A DNA stretch of 64,000 nucleotides from TK10-74A sp965263065 (GCA_965263065.1 CBDHGH010000003.1:1426001-1490000); one strand, 5' to 3'; shown: positions 9,821 to 19,393, counted from the stretch's first letter. Translations and numbers: made by a program. Notes: generated by a model not told the origin, from the sequence alone.

Positions 9821-12800
9821 TCAGCCCCCGTCCCCCGCGACGACCCACTCCACCCCCTCCGCGACGGCGATCCAGTAGCTGCCGCCCGACGCGAACGTGT
9901 CGAACGCGTTCAGGAACGCCGGGGCGCCGGGGCGGAAGCTGGTCCACGACTGCGTCTCGGCGAGCCAGCGATAGATCACTTCCACCTGCGGGAAGACGTC
10001 CACGCCCAGGGCCTCGGTGATGGGCGCCCCGTCGGCGCCCCGCCAGACGACCTGGGTCCAGCGGTCGTGCAGACGGACGGGCACCGTCGCCGGGGGCTCG
10101 AGTGGGCCCCCGACGACCGTCCACTCGACGGCCTCGCTCGACCGAATCCAGTACGACGCGCCGCGGGTGAAGGTGTCGAACGCGCTGAGGATGGGCGGGC
10201 CGGCGGGGCGGTGGCTGCGCCAGGTCTGCGTCTCGGCGAGCCACTGGTAGATCACGTCGACCTGGCTGGCGATGTCGCCGAGGGCGTCGGGGATGCTGGC
10301 TCCGTCGACGCCGTCCCACACGACCACCGTCCAGCCGGCGTGCAGAGCGATGGTCTGCAGGCGGGGCGTCGCCGTGACGAGGGCGAAGTCGCCGAACGCC
10401 TGCACGGAGACGACGATCTCGACCCAGCCCTCATCGGCCTCCCCGACGGTGAACGGCAGCTCCTGCCAGGGCGACTCGGCATCGTCGCGTTGGAGCATGC
10501 GCAGTTCGCCGCGCTCGCGCGCCGCGCGCACGCCGTCGATGCCGCCCAGCGCCTCCGTCTGCGCGGCGTCGAGCGTGATCGTGATGGTGGCCGGGACGAG
10601 CAGCGTGACGCCGCTCTCCTCCGCGCCGTCGGCGTCGAAGACGGTCAGCGTGTGGCAGGCGATCGACTCGCCCTCGACTTCGAGCCCGCCCTCACAGTGC
10701 GCGGGATCCGTCTCCAGCAGCACCGAGTAGGGGGCGTCGCGGGATCCCTCGGGAATCGTGAGTGACACGGCCCCGTCCTCGACGACCGTCTCTGCATCGA
10801 GCGGCACGGACGTCGTGACGATCCCGTACGTGAAGGTCACGACGAGGCGCAGGGCCTCCTCCCCGAGCACGCGGTCCGTGAAGAGCCCGTCCACGGCGTC
10901 GGCGCCGCCGGCGTCGGTGACCGTGAGCGAGCATGGGATCTTGCCCGGGACGAAGCGCCCGGAGGCCTGCCCCGCGCCGAGGGAGAACGTCCAGGTGATC
11001 CCCGCCGCGTCGTCGGGCGGGGTGCAGTGGAATTCGAAGCCGAAGCGCTGCCCGGCCGGCACGTCCTCGCCCGCGACCGCCGCCGCGATCACCAGCTGGA
11101 CCTCCCCCGGGCCCGCGCTGAAGCCGCCGCCGCCGCCGCTGCTCCTGCGCGGGGTGGTGACGTTGATCGTCACGTCGGTCGTGGTGTCGACCTGCGGAGT
11201 CGTTTCTGGGTTGCCCTGGTCATCCTTGCCGTCGCTGACCGACACGAACACCTTGTAGGTGGCCCTGCTGATGCCGGTCAGCACGGCCTTGGTCAGCAAC
11301 TGGCCGGAGGACGCATCGATGTCGAAGGCGGGCCCGTCGGGTCCGCCCAGGGTGTAGGTCAGGACGTCGTTGTCCGCGTCGGTGGCCGTGAAGGGTGCGC
11401 CGATGTTCCTGCCCGCGGGCGTGTTCCTCGGGACGCTGCGTGTCGCGGTCGGGTGCTCCCTGAGCACCGGGTTGTTCCTTCCCGGCGCCGCTTCCACCGC
11501 GCTGGCGGAGATCGCCAGGGCGCTCTTGTCCGGCCCTGCTTCATCGGTGTAGGAGACAAGGGCCCGCAGGTAGTCGCCCACATCTCCGGCAACCGGCGTG
11601 TAGGTGTCTGAAGTTTCCCCACTGATGAGAGTCCAATCGGAGGCGCCGTTCTGAGAACGCGCCCACGACCAGGTCGCGCTGCCACTGACGTCGTCGGGAT
11701 CGTCCAGCGTCGCGGTGAGCGGGATCGCGACCAGGGGCTGCAGCGACGACAGCGTTACCGTGCCGGGTTCGTCGAGGTTGTTGACGGTGATGTAGACGGT
11801 GATGGTGACGGTGGCGCCGGCCGTGTCGGTGGCGGTTACGGTTACGAAGTAAGTAGCGAAAATAGCGGTCGTTTCGTAGTCCAGGGCGGCCTTGGTCTGC
11901 AACTGACCCGTAGTGACGACAATGTCGAAGGACAGCGCGCCGGCGGGGTCCAGTGAGTAAGTCAGGGGATCGTCATCGGGGTCGGTGGCCGCGACGGGTT
12001 CGCCGATGTTCACGCCCGGTGGCGTGTTCTCGTCCACGCTGCGCGCACCGGTTTCGGTGGGCGGGAACTCCGGGTCTTCATTCGGACCCACCGGCGCTGG
12101 CTGCACCCTATTGGTTGAGACCAAAGAAGCGCTCTTTCCCGCCGCTTCTCCATCGGTGTAGGAGGCAGTGGCCCGCAGGTAGTCGCCCGCATCGCTGGTG
12201 ACGGGGGTGTAGCTGTTCGACGTCTCCCCGCTGATCTCGCTCCAGCTGCTGCGGTTCGTCGAGCGGTGCCAGGACCACGACTCGCTCCTGATTGAGCCGT
12301 CGGGGTCGGTCAGCGTCGCACTAAGGGGAGTACCGACCAGGGGCTGCACTGGTAGGAGCTCGAGCGCACCGCGTTCTTCCTCGTTGGTGAGCATGATCTG
12401 CACCGTGACCGTGGCTCCTGCGGGGTTCGCCACGTCGCTCGCCGTGACTTCCACTTCATAGGCGTTGACGTCCTCGTAGTCGAGATCGGCCCAGGTCCGC
12501 AGTTGGCCGGACGGGGCATGTATCCGGAACTGATCAGCGTGCAGACCGCCCAGGGAGTAGGTCACCGTGTCTCCCTCCTGGTCCGTGGCTGCGACGGGCG
12601 AACCGATGTCCACGCCCATAGGCGTCCTTTCGGCAATCGTTCGGATGCCGGTCTCCGTAGTCGGAAACGCCGGAGGCTCGTTGATTGGGCGGAAGACCCA
12701 GGGGCGGGCCTGTTTGATCGCGAGCACGTTGTCGCTGGTGATCTTGTACTCGATCTCCATAGCGAATCGCTCGCCCTCCGCCGGGTCGTAGAGTGTCTTG

Positions 12801-15800
12801 AACTGGTCGTGGATCGTACTCAGGCCACTGCGCAACTGTTGCAGTTGCGTATCGCTCATCAAGAGTTCGTTCGCCTCCACCTGATTCGATCGCACCAGCA
12901 CTTCATAGCTGCCGCCGGTCAACAAGAGGAGCGCCTCCGGTACCGAATCTGCCTCGGGATTAGTGACCAGGTCCTCGCCGATCTGCGTGTTGAGGTAGTA
13001 GGCGCCGTCTCGGTGGCTGAACGGGTCGTAGCTGACGGCGACCCCGTTGGCCAGTTCATCCGAGTAGTTGGGGTGGACCAGCACGCCCATCGCCGTGGCG
13101 TTGTGGTCGATCCGGTGGAAGTCGCGCTCGACGAACGCGCCGAAGTTCCAGAGGCTCGCCCAGACCCCTTTGATCGACTTGTCGATCCCGTCCTCCTCGG
13201 TCTCGTCGGGATCCTGGGTCTTCGAGTCGTACAGTCCCGCGCCGCTGAAACCGGGCAGGTCCTCGTTGTTGGTGCTGGAGCGGTAGCGCAGCGACGTGCC
13301 CGCCGGGAACTCATCGTGCATGTCCTCCAGCGCGGTGATGATCCAGTCCGGCGTCGTTGCATCCTTGATCTTGTCGCGCAGCTTCTTCAGTTCTTCTTCC
13401 TGGGCGTCGAAGTCTGTCTGGAAGTCAGTGTCGGCCAGCATGTCGGCGATATCGGTGTAGAGGTCGTTGGCCTTCATGAACTCGTCGTAGAAGTAGAACG
13501 GCACGGCGTAACCGTCCGGCACTGTGCCGTCCGGGAAGCCCAGGCTGCCGAGCACAGCGACATTGGCGGCCTTGACTCCAAATGCCGTCCAGTCATCAAA
13601 GCCGACATCGCTCAGCGCGGTGATCTCGGTGACGCTGAGGTCTCGCTCGGGCGTCTGCGTCTCCGAGGGCCGGGATTCGTCGTGGTGAGCATCGACTTCG
13701 GCCTTGGTGGCGGCGCGGATCGTGTAGCCGCTCCCGGTCACTTCGTACCTGACATGCGTGTCGATCAACGAGTCAATCGACTCCTCGTTCAGGGCGTCGC
13801 GGATGAATGCGTTGGGAATCCGGTCTTGTATCGCGCGCAGGTTGACGTGCGAGAGCGGCGTCTGGGGGACGGTGGTGATGATCCCGGCGACGCGCGGCAG
13901 ATCGTTGGGCAACGACTCATAGATCACGATATCGCGCGGATTGGGACGGTCGCCCGGCTCCAATTCGCGCAAGTTTCCGTAGCCGATGGCCTGGTTCAGA
14001 GAGATGAAATTGACATCGGGGAAAATGTCTGATTCCAGGAGCACCGCAACGCGAGAGTCGTCATACAGCGCCTGCTCGCGGCGATAGCGAGGCAGCGCAC
14101 GGTTCGGCATCGGGTAGTACGCGAAGTTGTTCTCGAGCACAGGCATGCTGGCGGCCAGTACTTCATACGCTTGTTGCACATCGCTGAACGGGTAATCGTC
14201 GTTCGGTTCGAACTCGAAGCGGTAGACGCCCAGCGAGCCGTCGGCGGAGATCACGTTGGGATGGTAGACAATCTCGCCCTTCATGCGGTCACTCCAGTCG
14301 AACAGAACAGCAGCCTGAAAGTGATGATGGACACGGTGCGTAACCGTATTCATGAAGTACACGGCCGGCCGATCGGTGGACATGTGGAAGAGAAAGAACT
14401 TGACGAACTCAAGGTCCTCCAGATGCACGTCGTTCCATACGTCCTCTCCCTGGTATGAGAGACTTTCGAACGTGTCCCGATCGGGAATAGCCACGGCGCC
14501 GTCACGGAGCTCAATCTCGCGGGCGCGGTTGAGCGGATTCAACGCGCCCGGATCGGCTAGCTCCTCGATGTCACTGATACAGTCGCGGTCTATGTCGGCA
14601 GGGTCCTCGACCGGGTACTTCTCCACCCGGTAGTGCGCGATGGGCAGCGGCGAGAGCTGCTCCGTCAGGGTGGTTGTGCCATCCGCTCCCAGGGTGACCG
14701 AGACTGAGATCTCAAGAGCTTCCTTCAGGTCCGGTCGCACAAACAGCACGAAGTAGTCCGCGGCCGTCGATTCCACGACGATCGGTGTCACGCTGACCGG
14801 AATATCCACGGGCGTCGTATTGAACGCCTCTGCATCGCAGGACTCTACGGTCGCAAAGTCACCTTCTGACTGCAAGCCCAGCTCGCCGCCGCGCCATGCC
14901 GCGACCGCGTAGAAATAAATTGCTCCCTGAGTGACCTCCCTGTCCTCGTAGGTGGTTGCCACGGTGTTGGTGTTGGCCACCAGGGTCTTGAACGGGTCTC
15001 CCTCATCGCTGCGCAGGATCTGGTAGCCCGTGACGGTGTCTCCGTGCAGCTCCGGGGTCGTCCACTGGAGGCTGACGTGGTCGTCCCTGAACGTGGCGAC
15101 CAGGCTACCGGGCAAGGCGGGATCGCCGGGGACCGACCTTTGCTGGCCCGCGATGAGCAACTGGGGAACAGACACCGTTGCAGTGTTGGAGTTCTGGCTG
15201 GCCTGCTCACCCCGCACGGCCAGCACCTCGTAGCGGTACGTCTCCCCCGGCGTCGTGGCGGAACTGTCGAGGTAGGTGGTCGTGTCCGGCCCGGTGTCGG
15301 CATCGAGGATGCTCATCGCCGAGTTCGCCACAGCGCGCAGCAAGCGGTAACCGGTCACGGTCTCGGCGTCGGCGGCAGGGGCCTGCCAACGAAGGGCGAT
15401 CCCGCCAGCGGCCGCAATCTCGGCGGTTAAGTTGCTGGGCGCACCGGAGTCGCCCAGAGCCGGCGTAGCCGGGGTGTCGGCGCGGACAAAGTCACTGCGC
15501 TGGCTCAGGCCCGCCGCGTTGCGGGCCTTGATCCGGTAGTTGTAGCGTGTCTCAGGCTGTATCTCACGGTCGACGTATGAGTTCGCCGCGCTGCCCGTGT
15601 CCTCGATCAGGACTTCGAACACCCCGACGGGACTGTGATCGCGCAGGCGGCGCCGGATTTGATACCCGTTGACGCGCTTGCCGTCCATGGAGAGGTCGAC
15701 CTGCTGCCCAGGGGTGTTCGTGTCGGCGTCAGCGATCACCGTCCCATCGGCCTCCGCATAGACCACCGTCGCGTCGCCGCCCGGCCTGGCCTCGATGGTG

Positions 15801-16015
15801 ATCTGTGTAACGGCGTCGGCCATGGGGACCACGTAGTGATGCACCGTGCTGCTGAACCTCGGGAAGAGCGTCTGCGTCGTCCCTCCCGCGGTCACCGTCA
15901 GCGTGGAGAGGGTGGCGCTGCCCGGCGAGTGGGCGCGGAGTTCGGTCTCGGCAGGGAGGACGGCCAGCACGGCCAGGACCAGCGTCAGTGCGACGATGCG
16001 GATCGCGCTTCGCAT
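9821..16015 (-). CDS. Giant secreted FN3 / dikinase-like / cadherin protein
   Basis: 2,064 residues. In order: signal peptide (1 to about 28); cadherin-like beta-sandwich (about 32-105); about three fibronectin type III domains (about 108-390, with GYxxLR and TYxYEVLA signatures); a segment with a D-x-D-x-D calcium-like loop (DIDRDCISDIEEL); a glucan-dikinase-like core with phosphohistidine motif TPLSHVNLRA (H723), YRSSTNNEDLPG (R912) and QARPW (R1104); three CADG cadherin repeats (about 1110-1560); a glycine-rich linker; a beta-rich region; and two C-terminal repeats of about 85-90 residues (IYxWLAETQxW, AFDTFxxGxSYWI). The ribosome site GAGGTGAC directly precedes the ATG. It is clearly homologous to the protein at 6506-9511. 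Export of a phosphotransferase fold is unusual; it may be a binding scaffold, but the key histidine and nucleotide-binding residues are retained. Confidence 0.88.
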   Translation of the reverse strand: MRSAIRIVALTLVLAVLAVLPAETELRAHSPGSATLSTLTVTAGGTTQTLFPRFSSTVHHYVVPMADAVTQITIEARPGGDATVVYAEADGTVIADADTNTPGQQVDLSMDGKRVNGYQIRRRLRDHSPVGVFEVLIEDTGSAANSYVDREIQPETRYNYRIKARNAAGLSQRSDFVRADTPATPALGDSGAPSNLTAEIAAAGGIALRWQAPAADAETVTGYRLLRAVANSAMSILDADTGPDTTTYLDSSATTPGETYRYEVLAVRGEQASQNSNTATVSVPQLLIAGQQRSVPGDPALPGSLVATFRDDHVSLQWTTPELHGDTVTGYQILRSDEGDPFKTLVANTNTVATTYEDREVTQGAIYFYAVAAWRGGELGLQSEGDFATVESCDAEAFNTTPVDIPVSVTPIVVESTAADYFVLFVRPDLKEALEISVSVTLGADGTTTLTEQLSPLPIAHYRVEKYPVEDPADIDRDCISDIEELADPGALNPLNRAREIELRDGAVAIPDRDTFESLSYQGEDVWNDVHLEDLEFVKFFLFHMSTDRPAVYFMNTVTHRVHHHFQAAVLFDWSDRMKGEIVYHPNVISADGSLGVYRFEFEPNDDYPFSDVQQAYEVLAASMPVLENNFAYYPMPNRALPRYRREQALYDDSRVAVLLESDIFPDVNFISLNQAIGYGNLRELEPGDRPNPRDIVIYESLPNDLPRVAGIITTVPQTPLSHVNLRAIQDRIPNAFIRDALNEESIDSLIDTHVRYEVTGSGYTIRAATKAEVDAHHDESRPSETQTPERDLSVTEITALSDVGFDDWTAFGVKAANVAVLGSLGFPDGTVPDGYAVPFYFYDEFMKANDLYTDIADMLADTDFQTDFDAQEEELKKLRDKIKDATTPDWIITALEDMHDEFPAGTSLRYRSSTNNEDLPGFSGAGLYDSKTQDPDETEEDGIDKSIKGVWASLWNFGAFVERDFHRIDHNATAMGVLVHPNYSDELANGVAVSYDPFSHRDGAYYLNTQIGEDLVTNPEADSVPEALLLLTGGSYEVLVRSNQVEANELLMSDTQLQQLRSGLSTIHDQFKTLYDPAEGERFAMEIEYKITSDNVLAIKQARPWVFRPINEPPAFPTTETGIRTIAERTPMGVDIGSPVAATDQEGDTVTYSLGGLHADQFRIHAPSGQLRTWADLDYEDVNAYEVEVTASDVANPAGATVTVQIMLTNEEERGALELLPVQPLVGTPLSATLTDPDGSIRSESWSWHRSTNRSSWSEISGETSNSYTPVTSDAGDYLRATASYTDGEAAGKSASLVSTNRVQPAPVGPNEDPEFPPTETGARSVDENTPPGVNIGEPVAATDPDDDPLTYSLDPAGALSFDIVVTTGQLQTKAALDYETTAIFATYFVTVTATDTAGATVTITVYITVNNLDEPGTVTLSSLQPLVAIPLTATLDDPDDVSGSATWSWARSQNGASDWTLISGETSDTYTPVAGDVGDYLRALVSYTDEAGPDKSALAISASAVEAAPGRNNPVLREHPTATRSVPRNTPAGRNIGAPFTATDADNDVLTYTLGGPDGPAFDIDASSGQLLTKAVLTGISRATYKVFVSVSDGKDDQGNPETTPQVDTTTDVTINVTTPRRSSGGGGGFSAGPGEVQLVIAAAVAGEDVPAGQRFGFEFHCTPPDDAAGITWTFSLGAGQASGRFVPGKIPCSLTVTDAGGADAVDGLFTDRVLGEEALRLVVTFTYGIVTTSVPLDAETVVEDGAVSLTIPEGSRDAPYSVLLETDPAHCEGGLEVEGESIACHTLTVFDADGAEESGVTLLVPATITITLDAAQTEALGGIDGVRAARERGELRMLQRDDAESPWQELPFTVGEADEGWVEIVVSVQAFGDFALVTATPRLQTIALHAGWTVVVWDGVDGASIPDALGDIASQVDVIYQWLAETQTWRSHRPAGPPILSAFDTFTRGASYWIRSSEAVEWTVVGGPLEPPATVPVRLHDRWTQVVWRGADGAPITEALGVDVFPQVEVIYRWLAETQSWTSFRPGAPAFLNAFDTFASGGSYWIAVAEGVEWVVAGDGG

Positions 16016-16072
16016 GTCACCTCACTACCCCAGGGCGGTGATTCACATTGAGCGTGTCGCCCCGCAGAAAAT

Positions 16073-16243
16073 ACTCGCCGGTCGCGGGCCTAGAAAGGGC
16101 TTTTTGTACCGAAAGATTACGGAGTATGTACCCCCGCGAATGTGGTACATACGTATAGTCCAGATGTATCGGAGAGGATGTCGTCGCGGGGGGCCGGGAC
16201 GCAGGGTCACTATCCGCCGGACGACTATGCGGGCGCCCGCTGC
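16073..16243 (-). promoter_or_regulatory. Upstream repeat, copy B (shared with 3818-3988)
   Basis: This second copy of the about 170-base upstream element begins 58 bases before the start codon at 16015. It shares blocks AAAGGGCTTTTTGTACCG, GGAGTATGTACCCCC, GAATGTG, TACATACGTA and GGATGTCGTCGCGGGG with copy A. Conservation of non-coding sequence ahead of two otherwise different genes argues for co-regulation or for duplication of promoter plus signal-peptide module together. Confidence 0.6.
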
Positions 16244-16335
16244 GGATGGTTACCCTTGGGCCGCCCTTTTCCCCCCGCAATGCACGCTGGGCGGTGTGCG
16301 GGTGCGGGGGGCGCCATCGCTCCCGAGGACGAGAT

Positions 16336-16533
16336 CACTTGCCGGTCACCTACCCCAAGAACGAGGCCCTGCGGGCGGCGGCGGGCGGCGCGCCGCGCGG
16401 TCGCTGCATGGTCGAGACCGACAGCCCCTACCTGTCGCCGCGGGGGTGTCGGGGGCGACGCAACGAGCCGGCGCTGGTGGTCGAGGCGGCGGCGTTCATC
16501 GCGGCGCGGCGCCGTCCGGTTCCGGTCGCCTCA
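16336..16533 (+). pseudogene. tatD: C-terminal remnant of a TatD-family metal-dependent nuclease
   Basis: One forward frame reads like the end of TatD/YcfH deoxyribonucleases: VTYPKNEALR, then the metal-site motif VETDSPYLSP, then GRRNEPALVVEAA. The first about 190 residues of the family are absent, and after about 16533 the homology continues, if at all, in another frame. It is therefore a broken fragment. It lies between the giant surface gene and the LysR gene and has no start codon or ribosome site of its own. Confidence 0.6.
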
Positions 16534-16605
16534 GCTTCCGCGGGCCGGCTGTCGCACGCCTGCTCGACGACATCGCCGCCGCCGTGCTCGGACCGGCAGG
16601 GATCC

Positions 16606-17631
16606 CTACTCGGTGGCCGCCTCGGCTGGCGGGCTGGTGTCGCCGGTGGGACGGCGTGGCGCGGCCGGCGGGGCGCCGGGTGGGGCGTCGGCTGGGGCGT
16701 CGGGCTGCGCGAGCGCCGGAGGCGCGGGGGATGCGGCGTGCTGGAGGATCCAGTCGCGGAACGCCTCGACTTCGGGTCGGCGCCGGGCGCTTGCGGTGGT
16801 GATGAGGCAGCAACGCTCGGGGGCGTCGGCCTGCTGCCGGAACACGGGGACCAGCACCCCGCGCGCGAGCTCGTCCGCGATGAGCGTCGGGCGCCCAATG
16901 GTGGCCCCCAGCCCTTGCGCGGCCGCCTGGACCACCATGCTGTAGAGGCGGAAGCCGGAGGCGTGCGAGAGGTCCGGCGGGGGCTGGTTCTGGCAGGCCG
17001 ACCAGTACACCCAGTCGGCGTCCCATCCCAGGTCGTAGAGCAGGGGCCAGCCGGTCAACTCGGCCGCGCTGCGGGGCTGTCCGCGCGCCGCCAGCAGGCC
17101 CGGGCTGCACACCGGGAGCAACTGCTCCTCGTACAGCGTCTCCTCGATCAGGGTGTCCTCGCGCCGCGTGACCGGGTGCGGCGCCGCGGTCGGGCCGGTG
17201 TAGGCGATCCAGGCGTCGAAGTCGCGGCGCTCGGGGTCGACCCCACGGTGGTCGGTCTCCAGCTCGATGGCGATGCCGGGATGCGCCGCCCCGAAGGTCG
17301 CCAGCCTCGGCAGCAGCCACTTCTCGGCGACCGCCTCGACCGAGATGATCCGGACGCGGCGCGGCTGCTCGCTGTGGCGCGCGGAGACGCCGTGGAACTC
17401 GGTCAGGATCCGCTGCACGTCCTTCAGGTAGGCCTGGCCCCGGAGGTTGAGGATCACGCTCCGCTGGCGGCGGTCGAAGAGTGGCGCCTCGAGGTGTTCC
17501 TCGAGCGCGCGGATGCGGTAGGCGACGGCCGCCGCCGTCACGCCCAATTCGGACGCGGCGTGCGCGAAGCTCTCGCGGCGGGCCGCGGCCTCGAAGAAAC
17601 GCAGGCTCTCAAGCGGGGGTAGGTGTGACAC
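16606..17631 (-). CDS. LysR-family transcriptional regulator (GcvA-like)
   Basis: 341 residues. The N-terminal winged helix-turn-helix (about 5-64) has the family pattern LRFFEAAARRESFAHAA and VTAAAVAYRIRALEEHL. A linker helix precedes a periplasmic-binding-fold effector domain (about 92-300). The last about 45 residues are a low-complexity Pro/Ala tail beyond the usual length of about 300. LysR proteins typically regulate a divergent neighbour. Here the divergent gene is the FN3/PPC secreted protein starting at 17901, and the 269-base gap between them carries two TTAT(C/G)CCATTGA boxes and a GACAATTGTATTAT stretch that could be its operator. The effector cannot be predicted. Confidence 0.9.
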   Translation of the reverse strand: MSHLPPLESLRFFEAAARRESFAHAASELGVTAAAVAYRIRALEEHLEAPLFDRRQRSVILNLRGQAYLKDVQRILTEFHGVSARHSEQPRRVRIISVEAVAEKWLLPRLATFGAAHPGIAIELETDHRGVDPERRDFDAWIAYTGPTAAPHPVTRREDTLIEETLYEEQLLPVCSPGLLAARGQPRSAAELTGWPLLYDLGWDADWVYWSACQNQPPPDLSHASGFRLYSMVVQAAAQGLGATIGRPTLIADELARGVLVPVFRQQADAPERCCLITTASARRRPEVEAFRDWILQHAASPAPPALAQPDAPADAPPGAPPAAPRRPTGDTSPPAEAATE

Positions 17632-17752
17632 GGTCTCGAGTATCCATAGGGGCGTCGTCCTCAGGGGACAGCATTATAGCGCGCTGCACTCTGGCATCGC
17701 GCGCGGGACGTACGCCCTCCGCGACCGCCGCCGCGGGCCGTGCCCCGCGCCG

Positions 17753-17800
17753 TTGACCAAACTGTTTTATGCCATTGAGACAATTGTATTATCCCATTGA
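17753..17800 (+). promoter_or_regulatory. Shared motif (copy 2) with a second tandem box
   Basis: TTGACCAAA (17753-17761), 5 bases, then TTATGCCATTGA (17767-17778) repeats the layout found at 9599-9624. A further TTATCCCATTGA follows at 17789-17800, 22 bases (two helical turns) after the first. The element lies in the divergent gap between the LysR gene (start 17631) and the PPC gene (start 17901). Two boxes on the same helix face suggest cooperative binding by a regulator, plausibly the adjacent LysR protein. Confidence 0.5.
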
Positions 17801-17900
17801 TACGCCGACCGCTGCGTGCCAGAATACGCATGCGGAGCCGAGTGGTACACTCGGCGGCCCGGCCGGCGGGGAGGCCCTCACGCACTGGTGAGGTGTTCGC

Positions 17901-19224
17901 ATGAGCCCCGATCACGCGATGGATGCACGGATCCGCCCGGCCGCGCTCCGGCTGGTTCTCGCCGTCAGCGCGGCGCTCTGCATGGCCGCCGCGCTGGCCC
18001 TGCTCTTCTCCCCGCTACAAGCGCAGGAGGGCGCCGCCCCCGCCAAGCCCACGGGGCTCAGCGCCGAGGTCTCGCACGACTCGGTGACCCTCACCTGGGA
18101 CGACCCGCAGGACGGCAGCATTACCGGCTACGTCATCCTGCGGCGCAACCGCGATACCGACGCACAGGGCCAGTTCACTGAACTGGTCGCCGACACGGGC
18201 AGCGCGGCCACCACCTACACCGACGAAACCGTGGCGGCCGCGACTCCCTACACCTACCGCATCAAGGCCATCAACGCGCACGGGTCGAGCTGGCGGTCGC
18301 GCTGGTTCCACATCGACACCCCGGCGGCGCCCGCGCCCACCCCGGAGCCGACGCCCGAGCCGGAGCCCGAGAGCGCCCAGGGCCAGAGTACGCCCGGCGC
18401 CGGCGCCCGGGCGAACGTCTCGGAACCGGCCGGCGAGGACCTGCCCGCCGACACCACCACCACGGGCCGGGTCGAGGTCGGCGGCTCGGTCACGGGCACC
18501 TCCACCCCCCCCTTCCGACCGCGACTGGTTCGCGGTGGAACTGGAGGCGGACAAGAGATACCAGATCGACCTGGAGGGCGTGGTAACCGGACGCGGCACC
18601 ATGGTGGATCCGTATCTGCGTGGCGTCTACGATGCGAGTGGCACAAAGATTGCCAATACCGATGACGACGATGGCGGCGAGGGCGCAAACTCCCGGTTGA
18701 TCTTCACGCCGACCGCGACCGGCACCTACTACCTGCAAGCGAGTGAATTCGACAGTGGTCCAGGCACCTACACGCTGTCGGTGCGTGAAGTCGGTTTCAC
18801 GGAAGGCCGCACGGACCTGGCCGGAAGCGCCACCACCCGCGGCGAGGTCGAGGTGGGCGGGCTTGCGGCCCGGGGGGTCATCGCGGCGCCGGTTTTGGGG
18901 CGTGGCAACTTTTACACCTTCGACAAAGACTGGTTCCAGGTGGAACTGCAGGCGGGCCGGACCTACCGCATCGACCTTGCGCCCGTGATTCACGTCCGCG
19001 ACGACGGCACGTACGCCGTCTCGCTCTACCCGGAGATCGTCGCGATCTACGATGCGGACAGCGACTATCTTCACCACACCTCGGACCGCGAGAGTAGTGG
19101 CCCCGGCTACGCCGCCCGGGTGGACTTCACACCCAGAGCGTCCGGCGCCTACTACATCTCGGCCGCCGGCCTTGGCTTCACGGCAGGCGAGTACGAGTTG
19201 AGGGTCCGCGACATCACGCAGTAG
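17901..19224 (+). pseudogene. Secreted FN3 / PPC-domain protein, frameshifted in a C8 tract
   Basis: The ATG at 17901 has a GAGGT ribosome site. The first frame gives a signal peptide (core LVLAVSAALCMAAALALLF), a fibronectin type III domain (about residues 48-140) and a Pro/Glu-rich linker, then enters C8 at 18505-18512. With seven Cs the frame would continue through DRDWFAVELEADKRY into two bacterial pre-peptidase C-terminal (PPC) domains ending at 19224 (motifs LIFTPTATGTYYLQ and VDFTPRASGAYYIS). As written, the first frame reads nonsense to 18665. The break is a single extra base in a homopolymer, so it could be a sequencing error, a slippage-type phase switch or a true loss. No protease domain is present. 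It was probably a secreted binding protein. Confidence 0.78.
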
Positions 19225-19276
19225 GACGACACGCGCACGGCCGGCCGCGGCAGTGTGGCCGGCCCGTGGCTGCGTC

Positions 19277-19393
19277 GGTTACAACAGCCGGCTGTTCTTC
19301 ACGCCGACCGCGACCGGCTTCCACTACGTGGCGGTCGGCGGCATGGCCTATCACGTGGGCAGCTTCACGCTGTCGGTGGCAGAGGCCAATTAG
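19277..19393 (+). pseudogene. C-terminal remnant of a second PPC-domain protein
   Basis: A short forward frame, YNSRLFFTPTATGFHYVAVGG to a TAG at 19391-19393, repeats the closing strands of the PPC domains in the gene just upstream (RLIFTPTATGTYYL). Nothing upstream of it stays in frame. It is the degraded end of a tandem duplicate, or a lost third PPC domain of the same gene. From here to 19670 no gene is seen. Confidence 0.6.

Noticed and set aside
9674..10765. Plus-strand gene opposite the end of the giant surface gene
   Set aside because: It is a shadow frame; the minus-strand frame has clear repeats and domain structure.
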